Shown in pieces: positions 55,601 to 62,045 of a DNA stretch of 64,000 bases. Below the pieces are notes generated by a model. It had not been told where the DNA came from. It saw nothing but the letters and a program-made list of their open reading frames with translations, and made no database searches. Within the stretch, counting starts at the first letter, position 1. Every line of letters begins with the position of its first letter. Source of the stretch: Pacificispira sp040217575 (lineage in GTDB: Bacteria; Pseudomonadota; Alphaproteobacteria; UBA8366; Aestuariispiraceae); NCBI GenBank assembly GCA_040217575.1, contig JAVJPW010000007.1, positions 248,001 to 312,000 on the forward strand. Reading direction: 5' to 3'. Both the position numbers and the translations under genes were made by a program.

Positions 55601-58439
55601 TGCCGTCGACTACGAATACCAGACACAGGCCGACGGCGGCACGGACCGGATTCACTTCGGCCTTGGTATAGCGGCAGCGGACCTGTCCGCGCGATTCGAT
55701 GGCAATGATCTGGTGCTGTCCATTGCCTCGGCGGGCGGGGCGGGTGCCGCATCCGGCGATGAAATTCGCATCACCGAATGGATGAATGACCTAAGCCGCA
55801 TCGAAGAAATCACGTTCGAAGGCGCGCCGGGCACCACCCTTACGGTCGGCGACATGATCGGCCTGACCGCAACCGACGGCGACGACACAATAGACTGGAC
55901 GGAAACGGCACTTACCGTAGATACCGGCGATGGGAACGATGCCGTCGACAGCGGCGCGTTCGATGATGTGATTAGCGGCGGCGCCGGCAGCGACGCCATA
56001 TCCTCAGGGGCCGGGGACGACATCCTGACCGGGGGCACAGGTGACGACACGCTGGATGGCGGTGCAGGGTTCGATGCCGCCGTCTTCTCCGGCAGCCTGG
56101 AAGACTATCGCCTGAATTTCCTCAGCACGACCCAACTGACGGTGTCCGATCTGGTAGGCACGGACGGCACCGACATGCTGTTCAATGTGGAGGAACTCCG
56201 CTTCGGCGACGGGACCCTGGCATTGGCTGGCGGGAACATCGCGACGTTTGTTCGCAACGATACGTTCACGACGACCGAAGACAGCATTGTGACCCTTTCA
56301 CCGGGCGACCTGACAGGAAACGACCTGTCGCTGGACGGTGACCCGATCAACCTGACCAGCGTGTCCAATGCGGTGAACGGGGCTGTTTCCCTGGTCGGCG
56401 GAAACATCATTTTCGTCCCGAATGCGGAGTTCGCCGGGGCCGCATCCTTCAACTACACGGTGGATGACGGGCGCGGCGGCATTTCGACGGGCCGTGCGAC
56501 GGTCAACGTCCAGGCCGCGGACGATGCGTCGACAGGGCTTACGCTTTCCGGGGGTGCGGTCCTGGAAAACCTTGCCGCGGGTGCAATCGTCGGGACAGTC
56601 ACCGCCCAAGACCCGGATATTGGCGACACGCACAGCTATGCGCTGCTGACTCACACCGACCTGTTTGCGGTTGATACCGTAACGGGCCAGATTACGACCC
56701 GCGATTCCCTGGACCACGAAGCCGCGGATGCCTACACGCTGTCGATTCGGGCCACTGGCGCGGATGGGCTGTCGGCTGACCATACGGTTACGGTATCGGT
56801 GTCGGACCAGAACGAAACACCGACCGCAATCGCCTTGACCGCGCTGACGGTCGCGGAAAACAGTGCCGCCGGCACCGCCGTCGGCACCGCCAGCGCGACC
56901 GACGTCGATGCGGGCGACATCCATACATATTCTTTGACGGACGACGCTGGTGGCCTGTTCACCATTGATCAGGCGACCGGCGTCATTCAGGCGAACGGCT
57001 CCCTGGACCACGAACAGGCCGGCAGCCACACGATCACGGTTCAGGCTACGGACAGCGGCGGCCTTTCGACACAAGAGACCGCGACAATCACGATTTCCGA
57101 CGTGAACGAGGCGCCGGTGACCGCTGCCGATACCGGCACGACACAGGAAGATACTGCCGTCACGCTGGCGGCAAGTGCACTGCTGGCAAATGACAGCGAC
57201 CCGGAATCGGACGCGCTACAGATCGCTGCGATTTTGACCGTGGCAGGCGGGGTCGCCGCCGTAGACCCGTCGGGCGATATCGTCTTCACACCGGATGAGA
57301 ATTTCCACGGCGATGCCAGCATCGAATATCAGGTTCAGGATTCCGCAGGAAACTTGACCACATCACGCGTCGACGTCGCGGTCGCTTCGGTCAATGACGC
57401 CCCAGATGCCCGTGATGACAACGACTCCACCGCGGAGAATGAGGCAATAATCATCAGCACCGCGGCCCTTCTTGCGAACGACAGCGATGTCGAAGGCGAC
57501 GCGTTGAGCGTAACCGCGGTTTCCAATGCAGCCGGCGGGACAGCGGTATTCGACGCCTTGGCGCAAACCGTCCTTTTCACGCCCACCAGCGGATTCACAG
57601 GTGATGCCAGCTTCGATTACACGGTGACCGACGCGAATGGTGGTGCCAGTACCGCGACAGTGACCGTTGCGATCGGGGCGGTCGACCAGACCCTGACCGG
57701 CACAGCGGGTGACGACACAATTACCGGTGCAAGCGGCAATGACACGCTGTACGGCCTTGCCGGGGCGGACACGCTTCGTGGCGGGCGAGGTACCGACATG
57801 ATGGAAGGCGGTGCCGGGAACGACCTGTATCAGTTCAATCTGGGTGATGGGTCCGACACGGTCATCGACCATTCCCAGACGACCGCGACCACCACGCGCA
57901 CCGTCAGCTATACCTACAACGTGCCCTACACGGTCACGTATTTCGACGGCGAGTTCTTCCGGACCCGCACGCTATACCGGGCTGTGACCGGTACACGGGA
58001 AGAAACCACGACCGAAATCGTGGACGACAATGCCGGGGACGATGCGCTGATGTTCGGCGCGGGGATCGATTCATCGGACCTGGTATTCTCCATGGATGGG
58101 AACGACCTGGTCGTTCAGGTTGGCGGCGGGGCAACCGATCAGGTACGCCTGACGGAATGGACCGACACCAACCGCCGGGTCGAGGAAATCAGGTTTACGG
58201 ACAGTGCGACCGTCCTGAATGCGGCGATGATCGAAACCATGATTGCCAACGGCGGCAGCGCCCTTGCCACGGTTGGGGATGGTCCATCCGCTGGCGGTAG
58301 TTCCGGCGGGGACGGTATCGCAAACGCCCTGAAACTTGCTTCGGCAATGGCAACGTCCGGCGGCGACAGCGATTCCGGGACCGGCATGGTGGAAGAGGAC
58401 GAAAACCCGTTCGGACCGCTGGCTGGGTCGCTGGGTTAG
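46662..58439 (+). CDS. Giant RTX-cadherin exoprotein with subtilisin (S8) protease domain
   Basis: A 3925-residue protein with no Sec signal peptide. Residues 130-425 are an S8 protease with D162 (V-I-D-T-G-I-D), H222 (H-G-H-G-T-H-V-A-G), N314 and S382 (S-G-T-S-M-A-T-P-H). Then come two cadherin-like repeats (447-645), one VCBS/tandem-95 domain, a propeller-like section (734-1126, repeating L-P-D-G-G-x-x-x-F-W), and alternating groups of cadherin-like (12 in all) and tandem-95/VCBS (9 in all) sandwiches broken by RTX blocks (G-G-D-G-N-D-T-L) near 1130, 1645, 1840, 2420, 2880, 3075 and 3680. Ca2+ would fold it after export. The last 140 residues should hold the C-terminal type I secretion signal. 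The dedicated exporter genes follow. It is likely a surface-bound or released adhesin-protease. Confidence 0.95.
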   Translation: MSATTATLIGADLASILTGERAFASTDLKELIVELSDDVSADALSDLQDKLGFTVASGAGSTFQLWAGMDDPVTAATAIAAIPGVKFLDLNMALGGNLGAIESVIPAIVDDAGAPVEAGAPGADLTSNDPYRNSLYGLDKIDAHEAWDTTTGSADIVIGVIDTGIDVNHADLNDNLWVNTDEIWGDGIDNDGNGYVDDYYGYDFVRNAGIGPGYAYDDEHGHGTHVAGTIAAEGNNGIGVSGVAWEASLMALKFLGANGYGSTYNATRAVRYATDNGAHLTNNSWGGGGYSSSLYSAISAARSAGVLFVAAAGNDSYNNDSWAHYPASYSLNNVISVASLTSSDSRSWFSNYGATSVDIGAPGSSILSTYRGGGYATLSGTSMATPHVAGAIALMLSKNPNLTYSEVIDTLYATGDSVSSLSGITVTGKRINVNNALAAIDDPAAPVSDIILSSYDFDENVAGARIGTITAAGGVGDVTFSISADPHGIFTIRDGNELGLRDGNSVNHEGLSSVIVQLRATDSDSNTYTETMTISVNDVNEAPTGITGALLGSIQENLAGGTVMGTLTATGDPDEGESFSYSLVGDPGGSFAVDAATGVVSITADLDFETAQSHVLTLRATDSGGLTMDRTHTLQVTDGNDAPELLVSSIVLPEDYVASAQLTAFDLNGDAFDFALSGNAGHGTVTLDADGNFTYTPDADYAGSDSFTVTLSDGEDSHDAVVDVTVTQVPDEPGFVEKTGETDLLPNSSSHQFRAGLFANENGTFTLYWRDNANGPLYADVVNANGNRVGSSRLVMDRNGAVENLEVHGLPDGGSVLFWHERRGFSDSDGNWQRTSIRYVQYQDANGNPTGAPFEVTNGYDYHNVHLSVLSDGSVVIGASEYSQIPQPPPDPPNPGFTAFSQQFSSDGAPLGERVYNTLPADVDQQFVTNVVGLANGGHVMTWEDSRPYPYNDSTVNFQIYSSDGEPVGGFVSLNDEVQWDLDKYEILALPDGGFSVFFERRTSDSATLYLQKFDATGNLTGPETVVMENSGGEGLQVLPTPNGGYTISRFSGPYGEETAYIQNVDADGQPVGELHTLGVFHSGMAPLLASLPDGTTLAFWSETREGANVSHPQYAIFGFESENAEPISGDADAEILFAGDEGGRVLGNGGDDTLVGGDGNDTLVGGDGNDTLIGGRGYNLLTGGAGDDTLVGGTGFYETARFSGNIEDYVISRTSAGTLVITDTQAGRDGSDTLTDMDVASFSNGTLDLRQDVSIRVTGGQIHENADAGTVAGTVSLITLLDEDFTLSMDDDHGGLFQFDAATGIITATQSLDYEETPTYSVTLTATGDQGTEASYSTNINVLNVNEAPVNLADTSFNVAENSVAGTVIGTLDVNDPDAGDSHSFQLTDDAGGRFNIDAATGAISVSGALDYEASDSHTVTVQGTDQGGLSNSWDVTISVTDENEAPGNFNIPAITVSEASPIGQSIGTISADDPDGDVVTFSLVDDAGGRFAIDAQTGEVRIGASLDFESQDSHTITVRATDEHGATSDVTATISVTDANDAPIAQPDAALTLEEQPLTLSASSILTNDFDQDGNLLTVTAVGNAVNGSVVLNADDQIVFTPNEETVGAASFEYTVSDGRGGTDTGTVSLTIEAQVVEAEGGDSDDEMTGMSGSDTLSGGAGNDILMGRRGDDMLQGGGGNDVYVFRAGDGNDTIVDTGVETVTGTRQVPYNYTTSEWYWVSGENAHWARRTVTKTAYKTVEYEYEVEGDGGDDTLQFGAGIALADLSASVEGNDLILSVGGAGASGGPGLSAAGDSIRLRDWFSGDGRVENFTFEDAAGTTLSATDILSRFGGSGDDTITWTESSISLDGGAGNDTLTTGDFDDTLTGGAGDDVLTGGGGNDEAVYTGRLEDYTIDLSQAQAGTFGITDNRGTDGTDQLIGIETIRFSDGTLGLTGDNIAPFARDDSATTDEDVALTLTAGDVTGNDISLDGDAVSITAVGAAVNGSVALIGGEIVFTPDANHNGVGSFTYTVADPAGASSSATVAVTIDPVNDAPTLGADSASGQEDSALTLAVSDLLSNDSDIDGDALTVTTVGSAVNGSVVLDGSGNAVFTPDADHTGAASFNYVVTDGAGGSSIQSVSLNFANINDAPTDADLSVTEVSEAAGIGTVVGTVGVTDIDPGDSHTFSLTDNAGGRFAIDAATGVVSVAAALDHEANGSHSVTVQVTDSGGETYEEAFTIDVLDANEAPVQADVGALSISENAATGAVLATVGATDVDDGDSTTFSLTDDAGGLFGIDSSTGVITLSGALDYETATSHEISIRVTDSGGLFADQTATVAVQDGNDAPVAEDGALIIRAGATGSFSVGATDPNGDAITFGSATASDGNASISADGTLTYTAGADSGRDTIGFTATDTGGLSDSGSIDVSIVGTGTDLAGTSGDDLIVGGAGSDRVVFSGDQGDYQISQDGDALVVSDQTAGRDGTDTVRAAEELVFADGTLAVDGGVILLADGLSVAENTANGGSVGSVSLLNFTGGAVSLALLDNAGGRFDIDALSGSLTVAGSLDHEDAASHSVTIGIFDADGGELARRAVDISVADVNEAPEGAALSNAQVAEDAAVGAVVGTVNVTDPDAGDSHTFTLSNNTGGRFAIDAATGVVTVAAALDYETATSHEVTITGTDTGGLKQSWTHTITLSDVNEAPDTIAADMTAGILESAVAGAVVGTISATDPDSGDDITYSLTDDANGLFTIDGASGVITLAGALDHETAASHTLGVRATDVSGLLIDTTATVAVGNVDEAPIAAADTLSTSEETDLRIDVTQLLANDADPEGGALTLIGVSNALNGTVEIEDGGLILFRPDAVFTGTASFDYTVRDAGGNQVTESVTVDVTELQRQLVGGDGDDVLNGGSGDDTMEGGGGADTLYGRRGSDSLAGGTGNDVYRFQRGDGSDTIDEYMVETVTGTRMDPYNYQATEWYWISGENARWASRTVTRTAYRAVDYEYQTQADGGTDRIHFGLGIAAADLSARFDGNDLVLSIASAGGAGAASGDEIRITEWMNDLSRIEEITFEGAPGTTLTVGDMIGLTATDGDDTIDWTETALTVDTGDGNDAVDSGAFDDVISGGAGSDAISSGAGDDILTGGTGDDTLDGGAGFDAAVFSGSLEDYRLNFLSTTQLTVSDLVGTDGTDMLFNVEELRFGDGTLALAGGNIATFVRNDTFTTTEDSIVTLSPGDLTGNDLSLDGDPINLTSVSNAVNGAVSLVGGNIIFVPNAEFAGAASFNYTVDDGRGGISTGRATVNVQAADDASTGLTLSGGAVLENLAAGAIVGTVTAQDPDIGDTHSYALLTHTDLFAVDTVTGQITTRDSLDHEAADAYTLSIRATGADGLSADHTVTVSVSDQNETPTAIALTALTVAENSAAGTAVGTASATDVDAGDIHTYSLTDDAGGLFTIDQATGVIQANGSLDHEQAGSHTITVQATDSGGLSTQETATITISDVNEAPVTAADTGTTQEDTAVTLAASALLANDSDPESDALQIAAILTVAGGVAAVDPSGDIVFTPDENFHGDASIEYQVQDSAGNLTTSRVDVAVASVNDAPDARDDNDSTAENEAIIISTAALLANDSDVEGDALSVTAVSNAAGGTAVFDALAQTVLFTPTSGFTGDASFDYTVTDANGGASTATVTVAIGAVDQTLTGTAGDDTITGASGNDTLYGLAGADTLRGGRGTDMMEGGAGNDLYQFNLGDGSDTVIDHSQTTATTTRTVSYTYNVPYTVTYFDGEFFRTRTLYRAVTGTREETTTEIVDDNAGDDALMFGAGIDSSDLVFSMDGNDLVVQVGGGATDQVRLTEWTDTNRRVEEIRFTDSATVLNAAMIETMIANGGSALATVGDGPSAGGSSGGDGIANALKLASAMATSGGDSDSGTGMVEEDENPFGPLAGSLG
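51760..51912 (+). repeat. Aromatic-rich insertion in RTX block, copy 1
   Basis: About 51 codons (residues 1700-1750) between the RTX-associated G-D-G-N-D-T-I and D-D-T-L-Q-F-G motifs, which normally adjoin. Core: P-Y-N-Y-T-T-S-E-W-Y-W-V-S-G-E-N-A, then T-K-T-A-Y-K-T-V-E-Y-E-Y. Confidence 0.8.
55478..55632 (+). repeat. Aromatic-rich insertion in RTX block, copy 2
   Basis: Residues about 2940-2990, at the same place in a second RTX block. Most residues match copy 1 (P-Y-N-Y-Q-A-T-E-W-Y-W-I-S-G-E-N-A, then T-R-T-A-Y-R-A-V-D-Y-E-Y). The surrounding modules (RTX, then tandem-95) are in the same order, so a larger block was duplicated. Confidence 0.8.
57871..58022 (+). repeat. Aromatic-rich insertion in RTX block, copy 3 (diverged)
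   Basis: Residues about 3737-3787 of the last RTX block. Same position and length, Tyr/Phe/Thr-rich (V-S-Y-T-Y-N-V-P-Y-T-V-T-Y-F-D-G) but with little identity to the other two. It ends before A-G-D-D-A-L-M-F-G. Confidence 0.65.
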
Positions 58440-58550
58440 CGGACGCACGCCGGCGCCGTTACCTCTTTCCCCTTCTATTAATTCACCTTTCATGCTCAAC
58501 CGGCTATAAGATTGGACGGAAAGACTGGGCGGATTGGAGTATCGGCACGA

Positions 58551-60725
58551 ATGTCTGAAACGTCGGAACCTGCCCTGCCGCAGGCGGCTGAAAGGGAGTT
58601 CGAAGATACCGGCGCACTGTGTCTGGTAACGCTTCTTCGGTTCCTGGACATGCCGGGCGACGTTCAGCAGCTTCGTCATCAATATGCCGAGCCGGGTCAG
58701 ACCATGTCCGCCGAGACGCTGGTCCGGGCCGCAAGACGCCTTTCACTGAAATCCCGAGTAGTCGGGTCCCAATGGGGCAAGCTTGAAAAAACACCGATGC
58801 CCGCCATTGCCGAACTGAAGTCCGGCGAGTTCGTCCTGATCGGCGGCATGCGGGACGGCAATATGCTGGTTCAGGACCCGCGGGACGGCAAACTTACCAG
58901 CCAGAGCCGTGAGGAGTTCGAAAGCGCATGGTCCGGCCGGCTGATCCTGGTCACGCGCCGCACGAAGATGCTGGGCAAAGGATCGAAGTTTGACATTTCC
59001 TGGTTCATCCCGGCAATCCTGAAATACAAACGCCTGTTCATCGAAGTTCTGATTGCATCCTTCTTTCTGCAAGTCTTCGCGCTTGTCTCCCCCCTGTTTT
59101 TCCAGGTGGTGATCGACAAGGTCCTGGTACATCGCGGGCTGACGACGCTGGACGTCCTGATTTTCGGTTTGATTGTTGTTTCCATATTCGAAGTGCTGAT
59201 GGGCGCCCTTCGGACCTATATTTTTTCGCACACCACAAACCGGATAGATGTCGAACTGGGAAGCCAGCTTTATCGGCATCTATTGGCTTTGCCGCTCAGT
59301 TATTTCGAAAGCCGTCAGGTCGGACAGTCCGTTGCCCGAGTGCGCGAGCTTGAGAATATCCGCAATTTCATCACCGGGTCCGGACTGACGTTGGTGATGG
59401 ACCTGTTCTTTACGGTGATCTTCTTCGCGGTCATGTGGCATTTCAGCCCACTTCTGACGATGATCGTGCTGGGGTCGATCCCGTTCTATGTCCTGATCGC
59501 CTTTTTTGTGACGCCCATACTGCGGGCCCGGCTTGAGGAGAAATTCCAGCGCGGCGCGCAAAACCAGGCCTTTCTGGTGGAAAGCGTGACCGGCGTGGAA
59601 ACCATGAAGGCCCTGTCGGTCGAACCCCAGTCCCAACGTCGGTGGGAAGAACAACTTGCAGGCTATGTACAGTCATCGTTCAAGACGATGCAGCTTGGAA
59701 ACGTCGCCGGCCAGTCGACGCAGTTGATCAGCAAGGTCACGATGGCGCTGACCCTTTATTTCGGTGCAACGGCCGTCATTGCCGGTGACCTGACCGTTGG
59801 CCAGTTGGTGGCATTCAACATGCTGTCCGGCCGGGTGACGGGACCAATCCTGCGGCTGGCACAGCTGTGGAACGATTTTCAACAGGCACGGATATCGGTG
59901 GAACGTCTGGGCGACATTCTGAACACCCCGACAGAACCGCAATACAACCCCAACCGCGCAACCCTGAAGCGGATCGAAGGGGACATCAAATTCGAAAGCG
60001 TAACCTTCAGGTATCGCCCCGACCTGCCGGAAGTCCTGCGCCGCGTGAACCTGGACATTCCGGCCGGGCAGGTCCTGGGCATCGTCGGCCCGTCCGGGTC
60101 CGGTAAATCGACACTGACCAAACTGGTGCAGCGCATGTATGTCCCTGAATCCGGCCGCGTCCTTGTGGACGGCGTCGATCTGGCGATGGTGGATACAAGC
60201 TGGCTGCGCAGGCAGGTCGGTGTGGTCTTGCAGGAAAATCTGCTGTTCAACCGGACGATCCGGGAAAACATATCTCTGGCCGATCCTGGCCTGCCGATGG
60301 AACGCGTGGTCGAAGCCGCAAAGATGGCGGGCGCCCATGATTTCATCACCGAACTGGCGGAAGGGTATGACACGCTGGTCGGGGAACGTGGATCCAACCT
60401 GTCCGGCGGCCAGCGTCAGAGGATCGCGATTGCCCGCGCGTTGATCCTGGACCCGCGCATCCTGATCCTGGATGAAGCGACGAGTGCGCTGGACTATGAA
60501 TCCGAACGCATCATTCAGCAGAACATGCGAGAAATCTGCCGCGGCCGTACGGTGATGATCATTGCCCACCGACTGTCGACCGTCCGTTCAGCGGACCGCA
60601 TCGTAACCATCGAAAAGGGGGAGATCGTCGAGGACGGAACCCACGACACCCTGTTGCGCAGCGACGGGCGCTATGCGCGCCTGTGGCGCATACAATCGGG
60701 GGAGGTTGCGGATGCCGCGGAGTGA
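58551..60725 (+). CDS. Type I secretion ABC transporter, HlyB/LapB-like
   Basis: A 724-residue inner-membrane exporter. Residues about 20-140 are a C39-like domain; where C39 peptidases have the catalytic Cys, this one reads D-T-G-A-L-C-L, with Thr at that place, as in the non-cleaving HlyB class that handles RTX proteins. Residues 155-440 are six membrane helices; residues 480-715 the ATPase with G-P-S-G-S-G-K-S-T, L-S-G-G-Q-R-Q-R and L-I-L-D-E-A-T-S-A-L-D. The ATG at 58551 is 111 bp after the exoprotein stop, and the gene overlaps the next by 14 bp. It surely exports the giant protein upstream. Confidence 0.95.
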   Translation: MSETSEPALPQAAEREFEDTGALCLVTLLRFLDMPGDVQQLRHQYAEPGQTMSAETLVRAARRLSLKSRVVGSQWGKLEKTPMPAIAELKSGEFVLIGGMRDGNMLVQDPRDGKLTSQSREEFESAWSGRLILVTRRTKMLGKGSKFDISWFIPAILKYKRLFIEVLIASFFLQVFALVSPLFFQVVIDKVLVHRGLTTLDVLIFGLIVVSIFEVLMGALRTYIFSHTTNRIDVELGSQLYRHLLALPLSYFESRQVGQSVARVRELENIRNFITGSGLTLVMDLFFTVIFFAVMWHFSPLLTMIVLGSIPFYVLIAFFVTPILRARLEEKFQRGAQNQAFLVESVTGVETMKALSVEPQSQRRWEEQLAGYVQSSFKTMQLGNVAGQSTQLISKVTMALTLYFGATAVIAGDLTVGQLVAFNMLSGRVTGPILRLAQLWNDFQQARISVERLGDILNTPTEPQYNPNRATLKRIEGDIKFESVTFRYRPDLPEVLRRVNLDIPAGQVLGIVGPSGSGKSTLTKLVQRMYVPESGRVLVDGVDLAMVDTSWLRRQVGVVLQENLLFNRTIRENISLADPGLPMERVVEAAKMAGAHDFITELAEGYDTLVGERGSNLSGGQRQRIAIARALILDPRILILDEATSALDYESERIIQQNMREICRGRTVMIIAHRLSTVRSADRIVTIEKGEIVEDGTHDTLLRSDGRYARLWRIQSGEVADAAE

Positions 60726-62043
60726 CGCCGACGCCCGCGAGTTCCTGCCGGCGGCGCTCGAAATTCTGGATACGCCCGCAAACCCGATCGGCCGCGCGGT
60801 CGCCCTGACCCTGGGCGCATTTTTCGTCATCGCCATCGCCTGGGCCTACATAGGTGAAATCGACATTGTCGCCGTGGCACAGGGCCGCGTTGTCCCGGTG
60901 GGCGGCGTGAAGGTCATTCAACCGCGTGAAATCGGCAATGTCCGCGCGATCCACGTCACTGACGGCCAACATGTCGAAGAAGGCGAGTTGCTGATCGAAC
61001 TGGACCCGACGGAAAGCGAGGTCGACCGGAACCAGTTGCTTCGCGAACGCATGGAAGCAACGGTCCAGGTCGCCAGGCTGCTGGCCTATATCAACGGGCT
61101 GAATGACGATGAACCTAACTATGAGCCGCCCGTCGACGACATCGACCCGGCCATCATTTCCATGCACCGAAGCCAGCTGGAAAGCGATCTGGCTGCGTTT
61201 CAGGCAGAGCTTGCAAGTCTGGATTCCGAACTCAGCCGCCGGATTGCCGACCGGTCGGCGATTGAAGCCGAAGTCCAGAAACTGTCCGAACTGATCCCGC
61301 TGCTGGCGGAACGGGAAACATCGCTGCATGAGCTTATGGAACGCGGCCACACACCGCGCCCCGTCTGGCAGGAAGCAAAGACGGTCCTGATCGAAACACA
61401 ACACGACCTGACGATACAGCGCCACCGTCTGGCCGAAGCCGAAAGCGGCATGGAAGCCGCCGTCATGGAACGCCATCGCGTCGTCGCCGACCGGCTTCAA
61501 CAGGCCTATCGTGAACTGTCGGAGGCACGGAACCAATTGGCGCAATCGGAACTGGCCCTGCAGCGTGTCCAGAACCGCGAGGATCTGCACCGGCTGCGCG
61601 CGCCTGTCGCCGGCACGGTCCAGCAGTTGGCGACGGAAACGGTGGGCGGTGTGGTTCAACCCGCGGAAACGCTGATGGTCATCGTGCCCGACGATGCGCC
61701 ACTAGAGGTGCGCGCGAATGTCCTGAACCGGGATGCGGGGTTTGTATCGCAGAACCAGCCTGCGGAAATAAAGCTGGAGGCCTTCAACTTCACGAAATAC
61801 GGCACGATTGACGGTGCCGTCGCTTCCATCTCAAGCGATGCGATCGAAGATGAAAATCTGGGACTCGTCTATGAAAGCCGGATTTCCCTGGAACAGACAT
61901 CCATCCGTGTCGACGGCGAAGACGTACCACTGACACCTGGCATGTCCGTCAGGGTCGAGATCAAGACCGGGACCCGCCGGATAATCGAATTCCTGTTGTC
62001 GCCCTTGCAGCGCTATCAGGACGAGGCGATCCGGGAACGCTGA
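60712..62043 (+). CDS. Type I secretion membrane fusion protein, HlyD-like
   Basis: A 443-residue adaptor with a short cytoplasmic N terminus, one membrane helix (residues about 28-48), then the biotinyl-lipoyl half (V-K-V-I-Q-P-R-E-I-G-N-V-R-A-I-H-V), a long coiled-coil hairpin (about 115-310) and the beta-barrel end with L-R-A-P-V-A-G-T-V-Q-Q-L. It bridges the ABC transporter to a TolC-type outer-membrane channel. The ATG at 60712 overlaps the transporter gene by 14 bp. No TolC homologue is in the window. Confidence 0.95.
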   Translation: MPRSDADAREFLPAALEILDTPANPIGRAVALTLGAFFVIAIAWAYIGEIDIVAVAQGRVVPVGGVKVIQPREIGNVRAIHVTDGQHVEEGELLIELDPTESEVDRNQLLRERMEATVQVARLLAYINGLNDDEPNYEPPVDDIDPAIISMHRSQLESDLAAFQAELASLDSELSRRIADRSAIEAEVQKLSELIPLLAERETSLHELMERGHTPRPVWQEAKTVLIETQHDLTIQRHRLAEAESGMEAAVMERHRVVADRLQQAYRELSEARNQLAQSELALQRVQNREDLHRLRAPVAGTVQQLATETVGGVVQPAETLMVIVPDDAPLEVRANVLNRDAGFVSQNQPAEIKLEAFNFTKYGTIDGAVASISSDAIEDENLGLVYESRISLEQTSIRVDGEDVPLTPGMSVRVEIKTGTRRIIEFLLSPLQRYQDEAIRER

Positions 62044-62045
62044 CC

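Noticed and set aside
46662..58439. Repeated DNA within the giant gene as a CRISPR or satellite array
   Set aside because: The repeats are in frame, protein-level and of unequal length, as expected for cadherin and RTX domains.
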